Source: Brackiella oedipodis DSM 13743 (GTDB lineage: Bacteria > Pseudomonadota > Gammaproteobacteria > Burkholderiales > Burkholderiaceae_B). Taken from it: DNA of 64,000 bases. The stretch is from contig NZ_KK211205.1 of NCBI RefSeq assembly GCF_000621025.1, forward strand, positions 385,521 through 449,520, given 5' to 3'. The translations under genes and the position numbers were made by a program. The first letter of the stretch is position 1; the number at the start of each line of letters is the position of its first letter. Below, one piece after another: positions 19,265 to 27,272 of this stretch. A model generated the notes under the pieces. It did not search any database. It worked only from the letters and a program-made list of their open reading frames with translations, and was not told the origin of the DNA.

Positions 19265-20323
19265 ATGACAACACAACAAATTAGCATTATCAAACCCGAT
19301 GATTGGCATTTACATCTGCGTGATGGCCAAGCCTTACAAGCGGTGGTGGCTGACACCTGTCGACAGTTCGCGCGGGCCATCATCATGCCTAATTTGCAAC
19401 CCCCTGTCACCACAGTGGCCTTAGCGGAGCAGTATCGTCAGCGGATTTTGCAAGCGATGGCTCATAATGGTATTGCGGCCGATAGTTTCGAGCCGCTCAT
19501 GACCTTATATTTAACCGACAATACCCCCGCTGCCGAAATCAAAGCTGCGGCCGCTAGTGGTTTCATCAAGGCGGTTAAGCTCTATCCTGCCGGTGCGACC
19601 ACCAATTCTGACGAGGGCGTGACCGATCTTCTCAAGTATTGTCGTCAGGTTCTTGAGGCGCTACAGGCGGCGGATATGCCCTTGCTCGTGCATGGTGAGG
19701 TCAATGATCCTAATATCGATATCTTTGACCGCGAAGCCGTCTTTATTGACAGAGTGATGACGCCGTTACGCCGCGACTTCCCAGCGCTCAAAGTGGTGTT
19801 TGAGCATATTACTACCGCCGATGCCGCCGACTATGTGCGCGAGGCTGAAGGGCCTGTGGCAGCGACCATCACTCCTCAGCATTTGCTTTTTAATCGCAAT
19901 GCCATCTTTAATAAAGGTTTGCAACCGCATTTTTATTGCTTACCGGTCTTGAAACGCGAAAAACATCGGCAGGCTTTAGTACGCGCGGCCACGAGTGGCA
20001 ACCCGCGCTTCTTTTTGGGGACCGATAGTGCACCGCATGCCCAAAACCAAAAAGAGAAAGCCTGTGGTTGTGCGGGTTGTTACAGTGCACACCACGCTTT
20101 AGCCCTCTATTTACAGGTCTTTGAACAAGAAAATAGCCTGCAACATTTCGAAGCCTTCGCAAGTCTCAATGGTCCTAAATTTTATGGTTTACCGACGAAT
20201 ACCGAGACCATTACCTTAGTGCGCCAAGACATGCAAATTCCCGAACGGCTCCCTTACGTTGAAGGACAATCATTAATTCCATTAGCCGCCAAACAAACCC
20301 TGAATTGGTCACTCCAGGGATAA
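19265..20323 (+). CDS. pyrC: Dihydroorotase (homodimeric type)
   Basis: Zinc enzyme that cyclises carbamoyl aspartate in pyrimidine synthesis. The metal HxH is in DDWHLHLRDG, the carboxylated lysine in AVKLYPAGATTNS, later histidines in LLVHGE and FEHITT, and the catalytic Asp in GTDSAPH. At 352 residues it matches E. coli PyrC. It is 17 bp upstream of an O-methyltransferase gene on the same transcript. Confidence 0.97.
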   Translation: MTTQQISIIKPDDWHLHLRDGQALQAVVADTCRQFARAIIMPNLQPPVTTVALAEQYRQRILQAMAHNGIAADSFEPLMTLYLTDNTPAAEIKAAAASGFIKAVKLYPAGATTNSDEGVTDLLKYCRQVLEALQAADMPLLVHGEVNDPNIDIFDREAVFIDRVMTPLRRDFPALKVVFEHITTADAADYVREAEGPVAATITPQHLLFNRNAIFNKGLQPHFYCLPVLKREKHRQALVRAATSGNPRFFLGTDSAPHAQNQKEKACGCAGCYSAHHALALYLQVFEQENSLQHFEAFASLNGPKFYGLPTNTETITLVRQDMQIPERLPYVEGQSLIPLAAKQTLNWSLQG

Positions 20324-20340
20324 TCAACAAAGGAGTCTGT

Positions 20341-21042
20341 ATGCAAAGTCAAGCGCATTCAAAATCAGCCGGTGTGATTCAAGAGGAACTTACGGCTGAG
20401 GTTGATGATTATTTTGAGGACTTATTTATTGACGAGGACAGTCTGCCACAGCAATTACTCAAGCGTTGTGCCCATGCCGAGATTCCTAATATTCAAGTCT
20501 CACCAAATCAAGGTAAATTACTGGCTTTTTTAGTGCGCATCAGTGGTGCTAAGCGTGTGCTCGAAGTCGGCACGCTTGCTGGTTATAGTACGGCCTGGAT
20601 GGCGACGGCCTTGCCCAACGATGGCAAAATCATCACGCTGGAAATGAAAGCCGAGTACGCGCAATTAGCCGAAGAGAATTTTACAGTCTTGGGCTTATCG
20701 CCTAAAATCCAGCTCATTCAAGGCGCCGCCCAAGAGAGCCTCAAAACGCTGGTGCAACAAGCGCCGGATCCTTTTGATTTTGTGTTCTTGGATGCTGATA
20801 AAGCCAGCAATAGTACGTATTTAGAGTATGTGTTGCAAATGTCGCGCCCGGGCACGATTATTTTTGCCGACAATATGGTGCGTCGTGGCAAAATCGTCAA
20901 ACAAAGCAATCAAGCCGCCAATATAGTGGGTACGCGCGATTATTTACAACGTATCAGCCGTTCGCCGCTATTGGATAGTCTGGCTTTGCAACTGGTTGGC
21001 CGCAAGACCTGGGATGGTTTTGCCCTGAGTATTGTCAAGTAG
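20341..21042 (+). CDS. Class I SAM-dependent O-methyltransferase
   Basis: Catechol/caffeoyl-CoA type O-methyltransferase. SAM motif VLEVGTLAGYSTAWMA, the acidic GKIITLEMKAEYAQLAEENF loop, and the metal-binding FVFLDADK and FADNMV motifs are present. The longer frame begins inside pyrC, but RBS AAAGGAGT at 20329-20336 fixes the ATG at 20341 (233 residues). Bacterial members methylate small phenolic compounds; the substrate is unknown here. It ends before the terminator shared with rnpB. Confidence 0.92.
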   Translation: MQSQAHSKSAGVIQEELTAEVDDYFEDLFIDEDSLPQQLLKRCAHAEIPNIQVSPNQGKLLAFLVRISGAKRVLEVGTLAGYSTAWMATALPNDGKIITLEMKAEYAQLAEENFTVLGLSPKIQLIQGAAQESLKTLVQQAPDPFDFVFLDADKASNSTYLEYVLQMSRPGTIIFADNMVRRGKIVKQSNQAANIVGTRDYLQRISRSPLLDSLALQLVGRKTWDGFALSIVK

Positions 21043-21076
21043 TCATACCAGTCATATCTTCAATCAGCTCAGCCCT

Positions 21077-21116
21077 AAAAAAAGGCAAGTGCTCAGTGTT
21101 GAGCACTTGCCTTTTT
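21077..21116. terminator. Bidirectional terminator between the methyltransferase gene and rnpB
   Basis: A perfect stem AAAGGCAAGTGCTCA / TGAGCACTTGCCTTT with a GTGT loop has A and T runs on both flanks and serves both converging transcripts. Confidence 0.95.
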
Positions 21117-21119
21117 TGC

Positions 21120-21494
21120 AGAGCAAATCTATAAGCTGGATTCTGTAAATCAATAAATTGATCGGCAATCATTCCTCTAGATCTATAGTTACCCATAGAC
21201 TCAAGCCATCTACCCGCATACCCAAGCGGACCACCTGATATGTATGCCTATTTGATGTTGCTCCAGGTAGAGGTTACCGCGTTTCACTCTAACATGCTAT
21301 TTAGAAAACTAAATGCCATACGGGTCGGCGAACCTAAGCCGTATCAGTGTATAGCGAACTATACCCACATGTTAGCCTCGTCTCTGTGGCCCTATTCCTC
21401 ATATGAAAACATATGGACGGCTGTTAGCCGCTACCTTGTCCTGTGGAGTCCAGACTTTCCTCGTACGTGTGCACGCGATTGCCCGATTTGCTCT
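21120..21494 (-). ncRNA. rnpB: RNase P RNA (bacterial class A)
   Basis: Catalytic RNA that matures tRNA 5' ends. On the minus strand the conserved block GAGGAAAGTCTGGACTCC, followed by ACAGGACAAGGTAGCGGCTA, is almost identical to other proteobacterial RNase P RNAs. The first bases AGAGCAAATC (21485-21494) are perfectly complementary to the last, GATTTGCTCT (21120-21129), forming helix P1, which sets both ends to within a few bases. About 375 nt, the usual length. An 89-residue plus-strand reading frame inside it is spurious. Confidence 0.97.
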
Positions 21495-21511
21495 GTGCCT
21501 CAATTGTAGCG

Positions 21512-21540
21512 ATTATAGAGGCTAACTGCTTAATTTCATG
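21512..21540 (-). promoter_or_regulatory. Probable sigma-70 promoter of rnpB
   Basis: On the minus strand a perfect TATAAT (21512-21517) lies 18 bases before the P1 helix. A weak -35 (ATGAAA) is 16 bases further upstream. Confidence 0.55.
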
Positions 21541-21672
21541 GCTTTTTTATAAATATAAAAGGGCTCAGTAAGCGCATAGGCAAAAAGTCGAGCGCGGTGC
21601 TGGCTTTATGAAGGCCATTTTTAAGTATGGGATAATGTACTATTTAGCGATTATCTTGGTGCATTCATTGTT

Positions 21673-23484
21673 ATGGCAGCAGAAACCTTAATTACCTTGA
21701 CGAATGCGAGTTTGGCATTTGGTCATCACGCTTTATTAGATCAGGTTAATTTTACTATTCAACAAGGCGAGCGCATTGGCCTTATTGGTCGCAATGGAGC
21801 AGGTAAGTCTTCTTTACTTAAGGTGCTTGACGGACGGGTGCAGGCCGATGATGGTGAAGTCTCTGTCCAGAACGGTGTACGCGTACTGACGGTAGAGCAA
21901 GAGCCAGAGCTCGATGCGCAAAGTACGGTATATCAAAGTATTCTAGGCGATCATCAAGATCAAGAAGATTGGTCTCGACCCGCGCGCGTGAGTAGTTTAA
22001 TTAGCCAACTAAATCTAAATCCAGAGGCCTTGATTGAGGGCTTATCAGGAGGTACCCGCAAACGTATCGCTTTAGCGCGAGCACTGGTCGAAGCACCGGA
22101 TTTATTACTTCTAGACGAGCCGACAAACCATTTGGATTTTGAAGGGATACAGTGGTTGACGCAGATGCTCAACAAAATGTCTGGGGCTTGTTTAATTATT
22201 ACGCATGATAGGTGCTTTTTGGATGATGTGACGCAACGCATTGTCGAGCTTGATCGCGGTCAGTTATTCTCGTTCCCTGGTAACTTTAGTCAATGGCAAG
22301 TCAAAAAGGCCGAATGGCTCGCAGCTCAAGCACAACAAAATGCGCGCTTCGATAAATTTTTAGCCCAAGAAGAAGTCTGGATTCGCAAAGGTATTGAAGC
22401 TAGACGCACGCGCAATGAAGGGCGTGTCAGACGCCTTGAGCAATTGCGTCGTGAGCGGGCGGCTCGACGAGAAAGTATGGGCAATGTCAGTTTTGCCCTC
22501 GATAAAGGGCAGAACTCCGGCAAAATCGTCGCGGAACTTGAACATATTAGCCATGCCTTTGGCTCCAAAACCGTGATTAAGGATTACTCGACCACCATCT
22601 TACGAGGCGATCGGATTGGTTTAATCGGACCCAATGGCGCAGGTAAAACCACGCTCCTAAAAATTATCCTTGGTCTTTTACAGCCAGACAGCGGCCGGGT
22701 CAAGGTCGGTACCAATCTGCAAATTGCCTATTTTGATCAGATGCGAGACCAACTCGATGAAGAGGCCAGTCTCATGGAGGTGATCAATCCGGGCAGTGAA
22801 TGGATAGAAATCGGTGGCCAACGCAAACACGTGATGAGTTATTTAGGTGATTTTTTGTTTTCACCGGCTCGTGCGCAGTCACCCGTCAGTAGTTTATCAG
22901 GGGGTGAGAGGGCGCGCTTGCTGATGGCGCGTTTATTTGCGCGCCCTGCCAATGTTCTAGTCATGGACGAGCCGACCAATGATTTAGATATTGAAACCTT
23001 GGAGTTATTGGAGCAGTTATTACAAGAGTTTGATGGCACGGTACTGTTGGTCAGTCATGATCGAGCCTTTTTGGATAATGTCATTACCCAAACAATTGCT
23101 TACGAGGGTGACGGCCGGTGGCACGATTATGTTGGTGGTTATCAGGACTGGCTGCAACAACGTCAAGATCAGGCACCCACTCAGTCTAGCAAAAGCCAAT
23201 CGAATTCCACTCCGAAAGCCGCGGCGCCGAAAGCAAAAGGAGATAAACCCAAACGAGCCAGCAAATTGAGTCCTTGGGAAGCTGAGGAATTACAGCAAAT
23301 CCCTGAAAAGATAGCGGCCATCGAGCAAGAGCAAGAACGCTTAGGACAAGCGCTGAGTGATCCTGATCTGTACAATGAGGGTCCCGACAAAGCGCAAGCA
23401 CTGCAGGCACAATTACAAGCACTAGAAGAACAAATGACGCAATTATTTGCGCGTTGGGAAGCCCTAGAAAGCAAAGAAAAATAA
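21673..23484 (+). CDS. uup: ABC-F ATPase Uup
   Basis: Soluble ABC-F protein acting on the ribosome and linked to DNA transposon excision and translation factor function. Two ATPase halves: Walker A GRNGAGKSS with signature LSGGTRKRIALARAL, then GPNGAGKTT with LSGGERARLLMARLF. Between them is the charged ABC-F linker (about residues 220-275). The C-terminal 100 residues hold a Ser/Lys-rich spacer and a coiled coil, the domain that separates Uup from EttA. 603 residues; own terminator downstream. Confidence 0.93.
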   Translation: MAAETLITLTNASLAFGHHALLDQVNFTIQQGERIGLIGRNGAGKSSLLKVLDGRVQADDGEVSVQNGVRVLTVEQEPELDAQSTVYQSILGDHQDQEDWSRPARVSSLISQLNLNPEALIEGLSGGTRKRIALARALVEAPDLLLLDEPTNHLDFEGIQWLTQMLNKMSGACLIITHDRCFLDDVTQRIVELDRGQLFSFPGNFSQWQVKKAEWLAAQAQQNARFDKFLAQEEVWIRKGIEARRTRNEGRVRRLEQLRRERAARRESMGNVSFALDKGQNSGKIVAELEHISHAFGSKTVIKDYSTTILRGDRIGLIGPNGAGKTTLLKIILGLLQPDSGRVKVGTNLQIAYFDQMRDQLDEEASLMEVINPGSEWIEIGGQRKHVMSYLGDFLFSPARAQSPVSSLSGGERARLLMARLFARPANVLVMDEPTNDLDIETLELLEQLLQEFDGTVLLVSHDRAFLDNVITQTIAYEGDGRWHDYVGGYQDWLQQRQDQAPTQSSKSQSNSTPKAAAPKAKGDKPKRASKLSPWEAEELQQIPEKIAAIEQEQERLGQALSDPDLYNEGPDKAQALQAQLQALEEQMTQLFARWEALESKEK

Positions 23485-23514
23485 ATTCCCACCCACACTC
23501 CAAAACTAAACTTC

Positions 23515-23560
23515 AACCGCAGGGTCATGACCATAGGTCAGCACCTGCGGTTTTGTTTTT
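23515..23560 (+). terminator. Terminator after uup
   Basis: Stem AACCGCAGG / CCTGCGGTT followed by TTGTTTTT. It separates uup from the dcw cluster promoter. Confidence 0.85.
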
Positions 23561-23642
23561 GGAACGCTGCAAGTTGTTGAAAAATAGCAAATTTTTTTCT
23601 AAGAAACACAATATTACCTTGCTATAAAAATGAAAATGTCTT

Positions 23643-23690
23643 AAAGTGGGAGAAAGTGCAAGAAAGTGGTACAAAGTGGGATAAAAAGTG
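23643..23690 (+). promoter_or_regulatory. MraZ operator: four AAAGTG direct repeats at 10-bp spacing
   Basis: AAAGTG occurs at 23643, 23653, 23663 and 23673, each followed by G or C, and a fifth copy at 23685 out of phase includes the GTG start codon of mraZ. Exactly one helical turn separates the four. MraZ is known to bind tandem repeats with a GTGG core before its own gene, so this is probably the autoregulatory site of the dcw cluster. A weak promoter (TTGCTA, 17 bases, TAAAGT at 23642) would overlap the first repeat. Confidence 0.88.
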
Positions 23691-24119
23691 ATTTTCCAGG
23701 GAAGCCATTCATTAACGTTAGATGCCAAGGGCCGTATGACTATACCGGCTCGGTATCGTGACGGCCTTCTCGAGGAGGCCCATGGGGGTCTGACGCTCAC
23801 TTTGAATTTTGAAAATAGCTTGTTGGTGTATCCCCGTTTCGAATGGGAAAAACTGCGCGAGCGCTTGATCCAATTGCCTGCTTCGCACGCGAGAGTGCAA
23901 CGGGTATTACTCGGTAATGCCTTTGATGTAGATATTGACAAAGCGGGTCGAGTGTTAGTGCCACCACAATTGCGTGCCAAAACGCAAATTGACAAAGACG
24001 TGGTCCTTGTGGGTATGGGTAATCGGTTCGATCTTTGGGATGCCGAGCAATACGAGGCTGTACTGGCTCGAGATTTGGCAGCAGGACTTCCCGAAGATTT
24101 ATCAGATTTCTCTCTCTAA
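23688..24119 (+). CDS. mraZ: Transcriptional regulator MraZ
   Basis: AbrB-fold repressor of the division and cell wall cluster. The two half-domains are clear: SLTLDAKGRMTIPARYRD near the start and FDVDIDKAGRVLVPPQLR after residue 80. Start codon is GTG at 23688, inside the last AAAGTG repeat; no strong Shine-Dalgarno is seen, only GGGA about six bases before it. At 143 residues it has family length. First gene of a cluster of 13 tightly spaced genes that runs to ftsA. Confidence 0.97.
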   Translation: MIFQGSHSLTLDAKGRMTIPARYRDGLLEEAHGGLTLTLNFENSLLVYPRFEWEKLRERLIQLPASHARVQRVLLGNAFDVDIDKAGRVLVPPQLRAKTQIDKDVVLVGMGNRFDLWDAEQYEAVLARDLAAGLPEDLSDFSL

Positions 24120-24122
24120 ATC

Positions 24123-25121
24123 ATGACAACAAAGTTTAGTCACAGCTCAGTTTTGTTACATGCGGCTGTCAATGGCCTAGTGGATGAGCAATTTAATCCC
24201 AAAGCCAAACATGTGCACGATGCCTTAGCGCCGCAGCATCTGAGTGGTGTCTTTGTCGATGGCACTTTTGGTCGCGGCGGTCATAGTCGCTATTTATTGA
24301 GCCACCTAAGCCCAGAGGCGCGCTTGTTTGTGTTTGATAAGGATCCCCAAGCGATTGCTGTCGCTCAGGAGCTGGCCGCACAAGACTCAAGAGTGACCGT
24401 GGTCCACGAAGGTTTTGCACAGATGCCGCAAGTCCTGGCCGACAATGGGATTGGCCACGTCCGCGGCATTATGTTGGATTTAGGCGTGTCATCGCCGCAA
24501 ATCGATGACGCTACCAGAGGATTTTCGTTCATGCGGGATGGTCCGCTGGACATGAGGATGGATACAAGTCGTGGGATGACTGCGGCAGAGTGGTTGGCTC
24601 AGGCCAGCATTGATGACATGAAAGGAGTGATAAAAGATTATGGCGAAGAACGGTATGCTTTCCAGATTGCAAAGGCGATTGCAAATCGCCGCCAATCCCA
24701 ACCGTTGCGCACTACGCTCGAACTTGCCGAGCTCGTCGCAAATACGGTCAGGCAGCGTGAAAAAGGGCAACATCCGGCTACAAGGACCTTTCAAGCTATA
24801 CGGATTTACCTCAACCAAGAACTATCGCAACTCGCTAGCACCCTCTCGTCTGTACTAGGCTTATTGCAAGCGGGTGGTCGATTATCGGTGATTAGTTTTC
24901 ACTCCCTCGAGGATCGTATGGTTAAGCAAGCCATTGCTGCGGCTTCTAAGCTAGATGCGGAGTTGGCGCGTTTGCCCCTAAGGCAGGATCAATTGCCGCC
25001 GCCGCAGCTGCTTAATTTAGGCAAGCTCAAGGCCTCTGCCCAAGAGGTCAGCGATAATCCACGCGCCCGTTCAGCCACCCTCAGGGTGGCGCAACGCACC
25101 ACGGCGGAGGTCAGCCAATGA
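24123..25121 (+). CDS. rsmH: 16S rRNA (cytosine(1402)-N4)-methyltransferase
   Basis: Methylates N4 of C1402 in the ribosomal P site. SAM motif FVDGTFGRGGHSRYLL, LDLGVSSPQIDDATRGFSF, and the RTFQAIRIYLNQEL and SFHSLEDRMVK blocks are all present. 332 residues. It starts three bases after the mraZ stop and overlaps ftsL by ATGA. Confidence 0.98.
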   Translation: MTTKFSHSSVLLHAAVNGLVDEQFNPKAKHVHDALAPQHLSGVFVDGTFGRGGHSRYLLSHLSPEARLFVFDKDPQAIAVAQELAAQDSRVTVVHEGFAQMPQVLADNGIGHVRGIMLDLGVSSPQIDDATRGFSFMRDGPLDMRMDTSRGMTAAEWLAQASIDDMKGVIKDYGEERYAFQIAKAIANRRQSQPLRTTLELAELVANTVRQREKGQHPATRTFQAIRIYLNQELSQLASTLSSVLGLLQAGGRLSVISFHSLEDRMVKQAIAAASKLDAELARLPLRQDQLPPPQLLNLGKLKASAQEVSDNPRARSATLRVAQRTTAEVSQ

Positions 25122-25429
25122 GCAAGCTCGTTTTATTTAGTCTAATCGCCTTGTTCTTATACAGTGCAGTCACACTCGTTACGGTGCGTTATGAGCAGCG
25201 CCAGCTCTATATCGATATTGAGCGTGAGGCCAAAAGTACCAAGAAATTACAAACGGATTGGCGTTTTTTGGAATTACAACGCGCCAATCTGACCAATACG
25301 ATGAGCGTCAATAAGGTCGTCACCGAAAAACTCGATATGCAAGCGCCTTCGGTGAACGACATTTTGTATTTACCCGAATCTGAATTAGCACCCGTCGAAC
25401 ATCTCAAACCACAGGTCAAGGGAAACTAA
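25118..25429 (+). CDS. ftsL: Cell division protein FtsL
   Basis: Small bitopic division protein of 103 residues. An N-terminal membrane helix (LVLFSLIALFLYSAVTLVTV) is followed by a periplasmic coiled coil with leucines at heptad spacing. Partner of FtsB and FtsQ in the septal complex that activates FtsWI. Sequence is poorly conserved, but position between rsmH and ftsI and topology settle the call. Confidence 0.93.
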   Translation: MSKLVLFSLIALFLYSAVTLVTVRYEQRQLYIDIEREAKSTKKLQTDWRFLELQRANLTNTMSVNKVVTEKLDMQAPSVNDILYLPESELAPVEHLKPQVKGN

Positions 25430-25430
25430 C

Positions 25431-27272
25431 ATGGATAACAAAAAATCTTTCAAACATCGACCTGTCGGTAAGTCCCGCAATTCCTATACGCGCAATTCTC
25501 GACCCTCACCACGTGCCATCCATCACTCCCCAAATAATCGTTACAGCACGCCTGTGTTATCGCAAGAGTACTTTGCTGAGCGCAGCAAATGGGTCTTTGC
25601 CATCTTAATCCTCGCGATTATTGTCTTGGTAGGGGTCGCTGCTTTTCAACAGTTTTCACAAAGTGGTTTTTACCGCGCCGAGGGCGAAAAACGTTACGAA
25701 CGTGAAATCACTTTGCCACCGGTTCGTGGCCGTATAGAGGATCGAAATGGTCAATTCTTAGCCACTAGTATTCCTGTATCAGGGGTTTGGATGATTCCAG
25801 ACGAGGTGGCTCAGGCGTCTATGTCGCAGCTTAAAACCTTGTCTCAGCAAACGGGTCTCAAGGCTGTGGACATCCAAAAAAGCGTGACCAAAAATCAAGG
25901 CAAGACCTTTGTGTATCTCAAACGCCAAGTGCCTATGGCTAATGTAGAGATTCTTAAAGCCGCCAAAATCCCTGGTATTTATTTTTCACCCGAGGTCAAA
26001 CGCATCTACCCACAAGGGCCGTTAATGTCGCACATCGTCGGCTTTACCAATATTGAAAACCTCGGTATTGAGGGCCTCGAAAAACAACTCAATGGCAGTC
26101 TCAATGGTACGCCGGGTAAACGTGTGGTCTTGCGAGACCGCCTCGGTCGTGTGGTACAAGATGTGTTTAATGCTGAACCGGCCAAGGATGGTGAAAATGT
26201 CAAACTTACTATCGATAGCCAATTACAGTTGATCGCCTACAAGGCTGTTGAGAAAGCCGTCAAAGAACACCAAGCAGAATCCGGTGGCGCCGTGGTGATT
26301 GATACGACCACTGGTGAGATCCTGAGTATGGTGAGCTATCCCTCTTATGATCCGAACGATCCCTTTGCGCGCAAAGGTAAGGCACTGCGCAATACCGTCA
26401 TTACAGATACTTTTGAGCCAGGCTCGATTATTAAACCATTAGTGGCGGCGTTAGCATTGGATTCAGGGGCGATTACCCGCACCCAAAAATTCGCTACTGG
26501 TAATGGCCGCTACCAATACCAAGGTCATACGATTACTGACGTGAGTCGTTGGAACGGTACGCTAGATGTCGCCGGGATTTTGCGTCGTTCTTCTAATATC
26601 GGTATGACCATGATTTCTGAGCGTTTGAACTCCAGACAAATGTGGACAGTCTTTCAGGCACTTGGTTTTGGTCAACGTCCAGATATTGGTTTCCCTGGCG
26701 CGGCGCCTGGCCGTTTACGTCCTTGGGAGCGCTGGAAACTCATCGAAAAAGCGACCATGTCCTATGGTTATGGCGTCTCAGTGTCCTTGTTGCAAATTGC
26801 CCATGCATACACCGCTTTGGCGCGCGATGGCGATATGATTTCGCTTAGCCTCATCAAAAATAAACAACGACCAACAAGTGTACAAGTCTATAGCCCTAGT
26901 GTCGCCATCGATGTACGTAATATGCTTGAAGCGGCGGCAGGAGCTACCGGTACCAAAATTCAAGCCAAAGTAGAAGGCTATCGTATTGGCGGCAAGAGTG
27001 GTACGGCTAGACAGATTGTGAATGGTGCCTATAGCCATAGTGCTTTCCGCGGCTCCTTTGTGGGCCTAGCCCCTATCTCTAAACCACGAATTGTCGTGGC
27101 TGCCACTATCAATCGTCCAACCAAAGCCGGTTACTATGGTAGTTTGGTGGCCGGTCCGATTGTGGCAGAAATCATTGAATCTTCACTCAAACATCTTGGT
27201 ATCGTCCCTGATGCTAAAACTGTCCCAGTGCTAGAAGCCAGTAATCCTCCAACAAAAGGTAATCGAGGATGA
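25431..27272 (+). CDS. ftsI: Septal peptidoglycan transpeptidase FtsI (PBP3)
   Basis: Division-specific D,D-transpeptidase. Basic cytoplasmic tail, one membrane helix at about residues 55-75, pedestal domain, then the penicillin-binding domain. Active-site motifs: SIIK (Ser332), SSN (387-389) and KSG (522-524). The third motif has Ser where most PBP3 proteins have KTG. 613 residues, starting one base after the ftsL stop and overlapping murEF by ATGA. Confidence 0.97.
   Translation: MDNKKSFKHRPVGKSRNSYTRNSRPSPRAIHHSPNNRYSTPVLSQEYFAERSKWVFAILILAIIVLVGVAAFQQFSQSGFYRAEGEKRYEREITLPPVRGRIEDRNGQFLATSIPVSGVWMIPDEVAQASMSQLKTLSQQTGLKAVDIQKSVTKNQGKTFVYLKRQVPMANVEILKAAKIPGIYFSPEVKRIYPQGPLMSHIVGFTNIENLGIEGLEKQLNGSLNGTPGKRVVLRDRLGRVVQDVFNAEPAKDGENVKLTIDSQLQLIAYKAVEKAVKEHQAESGGAVVIDTTTGEILSMVSYPSYDPNDPFARKGKALRNTVITDTFEPGSIIKPLVAALALDSGAITRTQKFATGNGRYQYQGHTITDVSRWNGTLDVAGILRRSSNIGMTMISERLNSRQMWTVFQALGFGQRPDIGFPGAAPGRLRPWERWKLIEKATMSYGYGVSVSLLQIAHAYTALARDGDMISLSLIKNKQRPTSVQVYSPSVAIDVRNMLEAAAGATGTKIQAKVEGYRIGGKSGTARQIVNGAYSHSAFRGSFVGLAPISKPRIVVAATINRPTKAGYYGSLVAGPIVAEIIESSLKHLGIVPDAKTVPVLEASNPPTKGNRG

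Noticed and set aside
21240-21509. Plus-strand 89-codon open frame
   Set aside because: It lies within RNase P RNA on the opposite strand, whose conserved sequence and P1 helix explain the region.
23181-23534. Two overlapping minus-strand frames opposite the uup 3' end
   Set aside because: They are antisense to the uup coiled coil and have Ser/Cys/Ala-rich content with no recognisable domain.
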